Part shown: positions 11,163 through 21,715 of the stretch, one piece after another
How the letters are laid out: every line of letters begins with the position of its first letter
Position numbering within the stretch: position 1 is the stretch's first letter
NCBI GenBank assembly: GCA_038373865.1
Contig: JAXGGA010002199.1
Coordinates: 1 to 64,000, forward strand
DNA from: Uloborus plumipes
Lineage: Eukaryota > Arthropoda > Arachnida > Araneae > Uloboridae
DNA: 64,000 nt
Reading direction: 5' to 3'
Made by a program: the position numbers and the translations under genes
The notes under the pieces: generated by a model
What the model saw: the letters and a program-made list of their open reading frames with translations, nothing else
Told to the model about the DNA's origin: nothing
Databases searched by the model: none

Positions 11163-11330
11163 CACGGCAAAAAATAAACTGCTTCTTTTACAGTATTATA
11201 GGGGTAGCCGACGTTTCATCTTAAAACTGTAAAATGCACAGAAACTAATTGTGAAATGAGCAATTTTACAGTTTATTACTGCGAAATTATCAATTTAAGT
11301 TCATTACTGTAAAATTAGCAATGATTAAAT
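11163..11330. mobile_element. TA-flanked CACTG-type MITE fragment
   Basis: It starts TA-CACGGCAAAAAAT and carries the diagnostic ACAGTTTATTACTG and GTAAAATTAGCAAT units, then fades without a clear right end. It is interpreted as a decayed member of the family first seen at 492. Confidence 0.5.
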
Positions 11331-11486
11331 TTCATGCAAGTTTTTGAGCTGAATAATTTGAATATCAGAACTTTAAATTCTCCATTTTACGCTCAGCACT
11401 TTTTTTCCGTTAAGCATATTATTTCTACGCACAAAAACAAAAAGCTTTGCATATGCGAAGCATTTATCCTATTTTACATTTTGTAC

Positions 11487-11740
11487 TAGCTGCGTGGCCC
11501 GGCGTTGCACGGGCTGTAAGTAGTGAAGGCAGTTTGAGAAAACTACTCGCCATCAAGGCGGCTCGCCTTTAAAGTAATGAGAAAAGTTTAAACAGTTTAC
11601 TCGCCGTCAAGGCGGCTCGCCTTTACAGTAGCGAGGAAAGTTTCAATAAACTACTCGCCGCCAAGGCGGCTCGCCTTTACAGTACCAAGGAAAAGTTTAA
11701 TAAACTACTCCCCGCTAAAGCGGCTCGCTAAAAAACTTTC
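11487..11740. repeat. CCCGGC-head sequence followed by a 54-bp x 4 tandem array
   Basis: ACTAGCTGCGTGGCCCGGCG opens the locus and resembles the head at 3243. Four units follow with TACTCGCC anchors at 11544, 11598, 11652 and 11706, exactly 54 bp apart. Each unit has an internal GGCGGCTCGCC motif. The fourth unit is the most diverged. No protein is called. Confidence 0.75.
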
Positions 11741-12059
11741 CTGCATCAAAGAATCAATCGAATTATTTGCACATGCTTCCTCAAAAATAAAGACGATGTC
11801 AAGTAGCGCATACTTAGCACTCTCCCTAAATAACAAATAAAATTCCTTTCCAAAAACAATTATATCCAAACCGCTTTCTTCCTGTAAAATTAATTTCAAA
11901 ATTCCAAACGAAAAAGTTCTTTTAATAGTTGGATCGCAGCCAAAAAAAATCCCTTCTAAAAACAGCAATTGCAATTTTATTTAAAAACACATTTTCAAAA
12001 TGGTACCAGAGAAAAAATGTCATTAATAATTAGAATAAAAACAACTGTTAGAACTGTGT

Positions 12060-12312
12060 TATAACACGTATTCAAAATGACAATGGAAAAAAATAACTCT
12101 TTCATTTTAAAAAGTTCAATTTAATTAACGTTTTAATTTAAAATCGCAACGGAAAGAAATAAATATCTTGGAATTTTAAATAGTTCAATAATTTAATTAA
12201 CGTTTTAATTCAAAATGGCAACGGTAGGAAATAAATATCTTGGAATTTTAAACAGTTCAATAATTTAATTAACGTTTTTATTCAAATGGCAACGGTAAGA
12301 AATAAATGTCTT
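12060..12312. repeat. About 71-bp tandem repeat, 3.5 units
   Basis: Units contain GGCAACGGTAGGAAATAAAT and CAATAATTTAATTAACGTTT. The anchor TGGCAACGG or its variants falls near 12077, 12143, 12215 and 12286. The units are AT-rich and non-coding. Confidence 0.7.
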
Positions 12313-12636
12313 GGACGTTTAATCATTTATTAGGCTTAATCGCTTTAAACTTGACTACTTATTAATTGATATCTTCGCTAATTAAAATCGTATAATCACA
12401 TAGATTGAAACTAATGAAGCCTGAAAAATTACCTATCTATCGGTACCTGGTTCGACTTTCAGTTCATTTGCGTTCAGGAGAAATAAGCGTGACATAGAAA
12501 GATAGAAAGATAGTTAGATACTCAGTTTTTAATATAAGTAGATAAATACTGGCAATGAAATTTGAGTTTAAAACCTCGTTCCTTTTTTTTTTCACCTCTA
12601 CTAAAACTTCCTAAGACGAGAGCTCTATACTCCCTA

Positions 12637-12925
12637 CACTGTAACAATTGCTAATTTTTCAGTAATAACAGTGATAACCTGTAAAACTGCTATTTAAAAG
12701 TTTATTACTGTGCATTTTACAGTTTTAAACTGGAACCTCTGCTGCCAGTATTATACTGTTGTTTTTACGGTATAATACAGCTAAATTTTACGGGAATAAA
12801 CTAAAATTCCCCAAGAAACTGTAAAATTGCTAGTTTTAGTTTATTACTTTGCATTTTACAGTTTTTAATCGGAACCTCGGCTGCCAGTATTAAGTTTTAA
12901 AAACAACAGTTCCTTTTTTGCAGAG
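12637..12925. mobile_element. TA-flanked CACTG-type MITE
   Basis: It is bounded TA-CACTGTAACAAT and CAGAG-TA and contains the conserved CTCTGCTGCCAGTATTATAC core and TTTACAG units. It is decayed but full-length in outline. Confidence 0.65.
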
Positions 12926-13398
12926 TATTTGCAAGTGCAATTAATATAAACTGCAAGCACTACATACAGAAACCAAGTGTTAAGCAATTATCTCCCACAA
13001 TCGGAGCTATCATTAAAACAATATTTGCTTCAGACTTCCTACCAGTTGTCCTAATCAATCTATCAAATTGTCAGCGCTACATATTAAGTCGATCCAATAA
13101 CATTAATTTTGCGATAAACCCTGAAATATTGCCTTCACGGTTGACTGTCCCCAATGAGAGCCAATCATGCATGTATGTACCAATCTAATTGGCCGTGCAC
13201 TTATCCCCGGTTGTTCACTTGTTGTTTAAGCTTCATCAATCTCAATGGGGGCATGATAAAGCATATCGTGTTGGAAGCTCCGGTGAATTTCCTTGTCGAA
13301 TTAAACTCATTCAAAACGAAGACGTGTGCTGAAGACCTGATAAGGAAACTCGTTTAATCAGTGTAATCTTGAAATTCAGTTTGCGTGTTAAAGAACTA
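12926..13398. other. Unassigned sequence between two MITE copies
   Basis: No motif recognised. A 67-codon frame here has no recognisable domain. Confidence 0.4.
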
Positions 13399-13796
13399 CA
13401 CTGGAAAATATAAACTGTTGTTTTTACAGTATAATACTGGCAGTAGAGGTTCCAGTAGGAAACTGTAAAATGCATAGTAATAAACTGTAAAACTAGCAAT
13501 TTTACAGCTTATTATTGTAAAGCAGCAATTTTACAGCATATTATTGTAAAGCAGCAATTTTACAGTTTATTACCACAGTTTTGCAATTCATTACCACAAA
13601 ATTAGCTGTATTTTACTGTAAAAACAGCAGTACAATACTGGTAGCAGAGGTTGCAGTTTAAAACTGTTAAATGCACAGTAATAAACTAAAATTAGCAATT
13701 TTACAGTTAATTACTGTAAAATTATCAATTTTTACAGTTTGTTACAATAAAATGAGTTGCATTATACTGTAAAAACAACATCTATTTGTTACAGTG
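13399..13796. mobile_element. TA-flanked CACTG-type MITE, clear boundaries
   Basis: This is one of the best-delimited copies: TA (13397-13398), then CACTGGAAAATA at the start, and TTACAGTG at the end followed by TA (13797-13798). It has two internal clusters of TTTTACAGTTTATTACTG units, each next to a CAGTATAATACTGG(C/T)AG core, arranged roughly symmetrically. It is useful as the type copy of this family. Confidence 0.75.
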
Positions 13797-13798
13797 TA

Positions 13799-14181
13799 TG
13801 TTAGATATCATGCAGAAAAAACTTAACTCCCCGTTTCAGTAATTTAGGGTTGTTTTGATCCACAGCTTGTCTGTTTTACAATTGTTTCCTTTGATTTTTG
13901 TAGTGTTATTTGCGGCATTTGGGATTAAAATGAAGAAAAACATCAAAGAGGTTGTCCATGAGTGTCGTCTTTCTTTTCACCGTCTTAGAACCCCTGTCAT
14001 AAAGTGAGAGGAGAGGGGGCGCTATAATCGCTCAAATGAATACAGCTGTACATCAATAATTTATCCATTTCTAATTATCTATCTGTCGATTGTATCTATC
14101 TATTTACTTATCTCTTTAGCTACTTATGTCTACCTCTCAATCTATTTAAATCCAACTAGTTTCTATCTCAAGGAAATACAC
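13799..14181. other. Unassigned sequence with TCTA-rich patch
   Basis: An imperfect (TCTA)n microsatellite lies at about 14080-14150. Nothing else seen. Confidence 0.5.
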
Positions 14182-14838
14182 CACAGCTCGATCACGACAT
14201 CCTGAGACCGCGGTTTCATCCTTATTTTGGACTCCTCAGTCAAGAATAGCCATTGATCGAGCTGGAGGCAGATAACCTCTTGTTGTTGCCAAGATTGCCT
14301 TCAAACTGGTAGATGAAATGAATTTACTTCACCAGCGAGCGTCCCCAAACCATGGTACGGCTCAATTTGTAAAATGAAGGCAAAAGCTGGGTATTATGCA
14401 ATGAGCATAATACTCAACATTGGATAATACCCAGCCTTTGCCAGCCCAGCCCTCATTGCATAATTTCCAGCTTTTGCCCTCAATTTCAAGTTGAGCCGTA
14501 CCGTGGTTTGCGGACGCTCGTTGGTGAGGTAAATTCATTTTATCTATCAATTTGAAGGCAATCTTGGCTACAATAGGAGGATCTTTGCCTCCATCCAGGC
14601 TCGTCATTAAGGGGTAAATTCTCCCCTAACTCTGAGAAATCAATGTATTTACATATAAGTGGGCGTGGTTTTTGTTGTTTTCTGGTGAAATTGTATTGTG
14701 TTTTTACCCGTTGCCCCCCTCTGAAAAACTTGAAATGACGGACATGCTCCAGCTCGCCTATTGGCTACTCCTGACTCAAGAGTCCAAAATAAGGAGGAAA
14801 CTGCGGTCTGAGGATATCATGATCGAGCTGTGGGTGTA
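14182..14838. mobile_element. Foldback/palindromic element interrupted by a MITE
   Basis: The left arm (about 14182-14404) starts CACAGCTCGATCACGACATC. The right arm (about 14450-14838) ends GATATCATGATCGAGCTGTG. The arms are imperfect inverses over most of their length, including a GGTACGGCTCAA / TTGAGCCGTACC pair. The right arm is broken at about 14594-14746 by a hAT-like MITE that the left arm lacks. The 81-codon minus-strand frame at 14362-14607 lies in the palindrome and is not called. Confidence 0.7.
14594..14746 (+). mobile_element. Short hAT-like MITE, copy 3 (nested)
   Basis: The core runs from GTCATTAAGGGG at 14603 to TTGAAATGAC ending 14739, with ATAAGTGGGCGTGG inside, as in copies 1 and 2. 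The partner arm reads GCCTCCAGCTCGAT uninterrupted, while both sides here carry CTCCA-containing sequence. This is consistent with an 8-bp duplication that has since mutated. Outer limits are good to a few bases. Confidence 0.65.
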
Positions 14839-14898
14839 TTTGTTTCAGTTCTGGTTTAGCTCTGGCTTATAGGCGGTAATTCATTGCTTAGTTTCTAT

Positions 14899-15098
14899 CT
14901 ATACTTCGCAGCAGTTTAACTTGGCAGTGACGTCACTATGGGCGGAGCCAACAGCGTAACGTTAGCCTATGAAAAACGAGCTAGATAAAACGTCACAGTC
15001 TGCTTAGCGAATTAGAGGAGACCGCTGACTGCTTGTGAGTTCTTATTGGCGCCGCCCGTAGTGACGTCACTGCCAAGTTAAACTGCTGCGAAGTATAG
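14899..15098. mobile_element. 200-bp MITE with long TIRs carrying CRE-like sites, copy 1
   Basis: The terminal inverted repeats are about 47 bp with one visible mismatch. They start CTATACTTCGCAGCAGTTTA and include TGACGTCA in each arm. The middle holds ATGAAAAACGAGCTAGAT...AACGTCACAG. Related, more diverged copies are at 47612 and 62065. The near-perfect arms suggest a relatively recent copy. The TATA inside each end hints at a TA target, but the exact duplication is not resolved. Confidence 0.75.
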
Positions 15099-15635
15099 TT
15101 AATGTCTATTTTCCTCTCTACATATACAGGGTGTCCCCGTTAAGTGTTTCAGAACTTCTACTAGGACTAGGATGCATTCTAGCGACTCAAAATCACATAG
15201 CAATCAGTGATCGGAAATGCTCTCCCGACTTGCTGAAGATGTGCGGTATGCACGGTGGAAAAAACTTCAAACACTTCCACTGTCTTGTGTACTTTTGCTT
15301 GTTACATGTATTATTTAAAATATTTTCACTCAACTTACTTTTTTTTTATGGTGCTTCTGTGTACATCGCTGCCTCTGAAAAGCATTTCGACCCCCTATTC
15401 CCATATGATGTAGAATGGTCAGGAAGTACCCTACCGAGTTCCGAAACACTCAACTAGGACAACATGTAAATCTATCTATATCAATCTATATATCTATGAC
15501 CATCTACCTAGTTATATTTTTGCATCAATCTATATCTATCTACGTGGGTGTAAATACAAATACCCCCTTCATAGAAAATGTCTTGCTATCCCAACCCCCT
15601 GTCCTCCTTTTTTCACGTGTCCCACTGTGTTACAT
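15099..15635. other. Unassigned sequence with TATC-rich patch
   Basis: ATACAGGGTGTCCCCGTTAA at 15125 resembles a common arthropod repeat terminus, but no partner end was found. A TCTA/TATC-rich patch lies at 15468-15545. The 108-codon frame at 15131-15457 shows no domain. Confidence 0.45.
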
Positions 15636-15745
15636 ACCCAAGTAGCACACTTCGTTTTTTAAAGGTTGTAAAATGGTTATTAACGTTGCGACAGCGGATT
15701 AAAAACGTTGATAAAACGTTTAAACGTTTTTTGTGCTACCTGGGT
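15636..15745. mobile_element. 110-bp CCCAAGTAGCAC MITE, copy 1
   Basis: The ends are ACCCAAGTAGCAC and GTGCTACCTGGGT, with an AACGTT-rich interior. An inverted copy lies 118 bp downstream inside a pogo-type MITE, and a third at 51988. Confidence 0.7.
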
Positions 15746-15766
15746 AAGTATATTATTATAAAAATA

Positions 15767-16425
15767 CAGTAAACTCTCACTTATACACCGCCTCATTTAT
15801 GCGCTTTTTTCACTTATACGACGATTTTGAATGGTCCCAGCACATTTCATAACAAAATAATGCCCAGGTAGCACTAATAACCTTTAAACGTTTTATAAAC
15901 GTTTTTAAGCGGTTGTTACAACGTTAATAACCATTTTACAACCTTTAAAAAACGAAGTGTGCTACTTGGGTGATAGTATCATTCGTTTATGCGTCGCTCT
16001 AAAGATAAATATTTCACTCATGCGCCGAATTTTCCCTAAAATGTAAAAAATTTAATTTATTTTCTTTAAAAAATAAGCATTTTTCTGAACTTTCCTCTGT
16101 AATCTTTCTCCTTTATTGTTCACGGAAGACATTATTTCCGCATGAACTAGAGTTCGGAGAGGGACAATTACTTATTACGCATCATTTTAAAGGAAAGAGT
16201 TTGAAATTAAGTATGATACAATTTTTGTTTTCTCTTTATCATTGTAATTACGTTAAAGTAATTGCCAAACCGCGGTAATATGTCCTTTTTCTATAGAAAT
16301 ATTCTTATTCCTTCTTTCATTATAGAAACTATGTCCTTTAAATAGGCATGTTCACTTATACGTCTCTCTCATTTATGCTCATTTTTCTCTTGGTCCCTTG
16401 GGCCGGCGCATAAGTGAGTTCACTG
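15767..16425. mobile_element. pogo/Tigger-type MITE with nested MITE
   Basis: TA (15765-15766), then CAGTAAACTCTCACTTAT at the left; ATAAGTGAGTTCACTG, then TA (16426-16427) at the right. CAGT-type ends, TA targets and repeated TTATGCG/CTTATAC motifs near both ends match the pattern of pogo/Tigger elements. It is non-coding and non-autonomous. It is interrupted at 15863-15971. Confidence 0.7.
15863..15971. mobile_element. 110-bp CCCAAGTAGCAC MITE, copy 2 (inverted, nested)
   Basis: The reverse complement of the 15636 copy over nearly its full length (CCCAGGTAGCAC...GTGCTACTTGGGT). It lies inside the pogo-type MITE and is therefore younger than it. Confidence 0.7.
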
Positions 16426-16427
16426 TA

Positions 16428-16966
16428 TCTTATTTTGACTAAATTGTGTGATGTGCATTTGTTGTAACTGTACTGCAGTACCTTTTAAACTCTGTTCCCG
16501 TTTATAGCTTAACACCATTTGGGGAAGACCCACAATATATAAAAAAATTCTTCGAAATTAAGAATAAAGGTTTATAAAAATAATTTCAAGTTAAATATTG
16601 ACCCCGGCATCTTGCCACACAGGGTACAGTTTGCATCTACGCTCAAATATTCTACGTAAAATTATTAATTTGTCAACATGTTTTTAAATTTTAACTTTGA
16701 TTAAAAATAAATTTTTTTAATCCAAGAGTCTTGAATGAGAAAAATCAATTTGTGGATGTTTAAAAGTTCCTCTTTTATATTTTACAACATAGTGTGAGAT
16801 TTTTAACATTTATTATAGTGCAGAAAATATTAAAATGAAAGTCAAGAGATTTTAAAAACTTGAAATCAGCCTTAAAATTAGCTTTGTGTTTACATGTTTT
16901 TGTCGTAAATATATGCATGTTTCAATGTGCTCTAAATTGTAACTGCTTTTATTAGAAACTAATCTC
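16428..16966. other. Unassigned AT-rich sequence
   Basis: No gene or repeat recognised. Confidence 0.4.
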
Positions 16967-16970
16967 TGAA

Positions 16971-19900
16971 GGGTCAATCCATGTCAAATCACCCAGGAAA
17001 ACGGGATTTTGTAACCCATGTCCTCGGATTTTGATAAAACTTGGTGTATTTAATATTTTTATGGTGGTAAGTAACCATATGAATTCTTTTGCCTATATGT
17101 GATCTGGTTTTTGTTTTACAGGCCGTCAAACTTTTCAAAAAATCGCATTTTCTGTCAACCGCTAAGCCTAATCTGCATGTATACGTATCTCTTCAGTAAA
17201 TTGTGACGGATGCAGAAATCTATCAATATTTCCAAAAATTCTCAGATATGTTGCTGAAAGTATGAGGATTTAATAAAAAAATACTTGAAATTTATATAAT
17301 ATAATTTTGTTTGAATAAAATTTGAATAAACTACGACAAGCATTTTTTTTCTTGTGCAAAACATGAGGTTACTTAAGTGGCATTTCACGAAAAGGCGGAG
17401 GTCCTATTCAATAATGGAAGCATTCGAAATGAGCCTGAAGGTGTGTTCTATCATTGCCAAGAATAAAATTAGTGGTTTTTTTCGTTTTCTTGTTGCTGTT
17501 GCACAATATACACATTTCAGTATCAAAATTTTTGAAAAAAAGTTCTAGTCATTTTCCTAACCTAAATTTCAGTGAAAAGCAAACATACCTTTATTTTTAA
17601 GCATATTTACAGCCCTATTATGCTACTTCAAAATCATCTTAATCCCTTATTAAGCAAAAAGGAAAGTGAGAAATAATTTGTGACTCCCAAATTCAGTTGT
17701 CAAGTTCAGCAAAATATCAGATGCAGAAAAAAGATGTGCAAAACATGAATTCACTTTAGTAGCTTTTTATGAAGAGGCGGAGGTCATATTCAATATTAGA
17801 AGCATTCGAAATAAACCTAAAGGTGTGTTCTATCATTGCAAAGAACAGAATTAGAGGCTTTTTTCGTTTTTTTTTTCGTTTTCTTGTTGCTATTGCACAA
17901 TATATACATTTCAGGACCAACATTTTTGAAAAAAGTTCTAGTCATTTCCTAACTTAATTTTCAATACTTTTTGTGTAAAAGAAGCATAGCTCATGCTTTT
18001 GTAGCATAAAAACGTATTATATTTATTTTTTAATGAATTATAATTGTATTGAATGTGCGAAGAAGAGATAGGATAGCACAATCTTTGAAGAAAAAATAAC
18101 AATGAAAAATATGAGTTTCCGAATATTATCGGATTGTTTGTCTTTGAAGTGTTTGTGTGATCTTGTTTTTAGTAAATTTAAGGAATATACTGTTTAATAT
18201 TTTAACGCTCGACCTGCCTTGCATTTCCGACGTCGGACAGTACTTGTTGAAGTCACGTTATCATGAAATATTCGGAATACTTATTTTATATATATTCAAT
18301 CTCCTTTTGAAGAGAATAGTAACATCTTCCAGAATCTTATGTTACAGACCGTTTGACGTAGTTATTTCATTTAACATCTTACCATTTCTTGGTTATAGTA
18401 CAGATAATAGTCCTTTCTTATGTAAAAGATAGTCTAGCTTCAAGTCCAGCATAGTCACTTACATGAAAGATTTCAATTTTTTTCTTTTAAACTCCAATAG
18501 AAAGCTGTATTTGCTCTTAACTGGATGCTGAAATTTCTAGTTTATTTTTATTGAATTATGACTGTTCGGGGCTCTAGCTTTTTAATTATCTCCTATTATT
18601 ATTTATCAGCACAAACCAACCTTCCTGATAAGCGAATCCAATAAAAAAACAAACCAAAACAGAAAACCCACTCGCATTCTTTATCCCTCATATCACTATG
18701 ACCCATATTTTGCTAATATAATAAGAAGAGACCCATATAATAAGAAGAGACCTGATACATGCGCAAATGCAAGGAAGGTTGAGCGTTAAAATATCAAACA
18801 GTATATTCCTTAAATTTGCTGAAAACAGGATCACACAAACACTTCAAAGACAAACAATCCGATAATATTCAGAAACTCATATTTTTAATTATTGTTTTTA
18901 CTTTAAAGATTGTGCTATCCTATCTCTTCTTCGCACATTCAATACAATTATAATTCATTAAAACTAAATATACTACGTTTTTATGCTACAAAAGCATGCA
19001 CAATGCTTCTTTTACGCAACAAATATTGAAAATTAAGTTAGGAAAATGACTAGAACTTTTTTCAAAAATGTTGGTACTGAAATGTGTATATTGTGCAATA
19101 GCAACAAGAAAACGAAAAAAAGCCACTAATTTTATTCTTTGCAATGATAGAACACACCTTTAGGTTTATTTCGAATGCTTCTATTATTGAATATGACCTC
19201 CGCCTCTTCATAAAAAGCTACTAAAGTAAATTCATGTTTTGCACATCTTTTTTCTGCATCTGATATTTTGCTGAACTTAACAACTGAATTTGGGAGTCAT
19301 AAATTATTTCTAACTTTTCTTTCTGCTTAATAAGGGATTAAGATGATTTTTAAGTAGCATAATAAGGCTGTAAATACACATAAAAATAAAGGTATGTTTG
19401 CTTTTTAGTGAAATTTAGGTTAGGAAAATGACTAGAACTTTTTTTCAAAAATTTTGATACTGAAATGTGTATATTGTGCAACAGCAACAAGAAAACGAAA
19501 AAAACCACTAATTTTATTCTTGGCAATGATAGAACACACCTTCAGGCTCATTTCGAATGCTTCCATTATTGAATAGGACCTCCGCCTTTTCGTGAAATGC
19601 CACTTAAGTAACCTCATGTTTTGCACAAGAAAAAAAATGCTTGTCGTAGTTTATTCAAATTTTATTCAAACAAAATTATATTATATAAATTTCAAGTATT
19701 TTTTTATTAAATCCTCATACTTTCAGCAACATATCTGAGAATTTTTGGAAATATTGAAAGATTTCTGCACCCGTCACAATTTACTGAAGAGATACGTATA
19801 CATGCAGATTAGGCTTAGCGGTTGACAGAAAATGCGATTTTTTGAAAAGTTTGACGACCTGTAAAACAAAAACCAGATCACATATGGGCAAAAGAATTCA

Positions 19901-19999
19901 TATAGTTACTTACCACCATAAAAATATTAAATACACCAAGTTTTATCAAAATCCGAGGACATGGGTTACATGACCGGGTGAACTGACGTGGAATGACCC
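16971..19999. mobile_element. 3-kb foldback element with about 1.25-kb arms, TGAA duplications
   Basis: The left arm (16971-18226) and right arm (18765-19999) are inverse copies around a unique spacer (18227-18764). The ends are GGGTCAATCCATGTCA and, reverse-complemented, GGGTCATTCCACGTCA. TGAA is duplicated at 16967-16970 and 20000-20003. A 64-codon frame at 17354-17548 recurs with identical translation on the other strand at 19432-19626, so that part of the arms is essentially identical. Each arm also holds an internal direct duplication (17360-17590 and 17740-17965). No transposase motif is visible and the frames are not called as genes. The class is unknown; it is best described as a foldback or long-TIR DNA transposon. 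Confidence 0.8.
17360..17965. repeat. Internal direct duplication in the left foldback arm
   Basis: Two blocks sharing GGCGGAGGTC, GAAGCATTCGAAAT, GGTGTGTTCTATCATTGC and CGTTTTCTTGTTGCT start near 17360 and 17740. Both are mirrored in the right arm (about 19020-19620). The shared short reading frames give lysine/phenylalanine-rich peptides without a recognisable fold. Confidence 0.7.
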
Positions 20000-20003
20000 T
20001 GAA

Positions 20004-21505
20004 TTAATATTGTGAATATAAAGCTTTGAAGCTTTATTTCTTGTGAATACTTCATTGCTTTAAGAAAAATAGATTTTTCAAAGCTAAGCACGATTGTCGT
20101 GTAACTACTTTAAGAGTTAAATTAAAAAAAAAAAACATCAAAACGCGAGCTAAAGTATATGCATATGTATCTTTTCAGAAAAAAAACTGACTTCAGTATT
20201 AAAAAATGCTATAAAAAAGAATATTTTCGTTAAAAAAAAAAAGGTGAATAAAACGTACCTCAACGTTAAGCAGACTGTTGCTATTAATGCAATCAATTTT
20301 TACGATGGAAATAGGGGCATACTCTGTATTCCCTAGATAGAATAAAATTTAAAAATATATACATTTTCGAAGAAATAATCGTTTTTCTTTTAAAGAATTT
20401 TTACGGTTCTCCAGAAAAAGGCTTTTTTCCGGGAAAAAAAAAGGACATTAAAGCGATCGACTGTATAGAAGAAATCTTTCAAATTCTCGGAGTTTTCCTT
20501 TTTTTTATGCTTTGCATACGCTGCCAAAGAAGCCAAATGCTCAAAATATGGAGCTCGCCAAACAGATGAAATTCCGATATCATCTGAAAGTGTGGTATTT
20601 ATTTCTTTCTCGGTTATTTTCTTTCCTTTCACGTCCTCTGTTTTTATTCAATCCAAAACTTTAAAGATCTATAACCATCGAAATTCGAAGAAAGAGAGGA
20701 GGGATCTAAATGATATTCCTCTGTATTCAAAATCAATTTCAACATTTTGATCTCGGTAAATCTGGGAGAAATGGTTTTTCCTTTTCTTTTTTTTCCGTTT
20801 TATATATATGTAAGCGTAAATAAATAATAAATTGTTCTTTTCAAAAGCAGTTACAACAGAAAGTGTTAATCAATTTGAACGGCGTTTATTGACTAGTTAA
20901 GTTTTTGCGTTCTTAGTGATTTAAAAAAATAGCGATAATAAATAAAAAAAGCCATATTTAATGTACAGGGTGTTTGTAGGGTCTCGCCTTGGTATAGAAA
21001 ATTCATTTAAAAAGAGGAAAGAGAAACTGCATACTTAAATATAATTATTTTATCTGTTTATCCTTATCTCAAAAAGTTTTATACAACGTGAATACGCATC
21101 TGCTTTGGGTGCATCGAAGAAGCCTTGTTTTTGTATTTCAAATTTCTAACAGATCGGAAAAGTTAAATTATAGTTAGTTTTGTGTGCAAAATTTTGCTGA
21201 TTTGAGTCAGTAATTTCAGTTGTTTTTGGGGCATTATTATATTTCGTTATAAAAAATTCGTTAATTTTAACGCTTTTTTTCAAATTATAATTTTGTTTAG
21301 TAAGAAATTATAATCCAAAGTTAAAATAGTGCAGAAGGATTAACATATGGTATTTAGAAAGAGCAGTTTTTCTGAATTATTGGAAACGATTTTTCCATTG
21401 TCCCATAAAAAATATATTAAAAGGAACACTGAAAAAAAAAAAAACAGCGAATTTTGTAAAATGAAACTATGACTAAAAAATACGCTTTTATAGTTAATCA
21501 AACTA
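20004..21505. other. Unassigned AT-rich sequence
   Basis: No gene or clear repeat. GTACAGGGTGTTTGTAGGGT at 20965 resembles a common repeat terminus, without a partner. Confidence 0.4.
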
Positions 21506-21511
21506 ACATGC

Positions 21512-21715
21512 ACTTATAATACATCAAAATGAAACATGATTTTGCCTTTAGTGTTAATAATAGCATTGAATATATTACTTTTATATTTGCAAAGAACGTG
21601 AATTTTATCTTTTATTCAGAGTTAAATACTAACGGCTGAAACACTTATAATACACCAGAATGTAATACAGTTTATCCTTCAGTATTTATAATAGTATTTA
21701 AATACTTTTGCATTT
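21512..21715. repeat. 130-bp direct repeat, second unit split by insertions
   Basis: CTTATAATACA(T/C)CA starts units at about 21512 and 21642. Unit 1 runs on to TTTGCAAAGAACGTGAATTT and TTATTCAGAGTTAAA. Unit 2 stops at 21715, and its matching tail (GTTTGTGAAGAACGTAAATTT...TTATTCTGAGTTA) appears only at 24021-24060, after a 2.3-kb insertion. Confidence 0.65.

Noticed and set aside
15125..15145. ACAGGGTGTCC as the end of a further DNA transposon (also near 20965)
   Set aside because: No matching inverted end or target duplication was found nearby, so only the resemblance is noted.
17354..17548. Identical 64-codon frames at 17354-17548 (+) and 19432-19626 (-)
   Set aside because: The identity follows from the foldback arms. 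The peptide has no recognisable domain and no start-context support.
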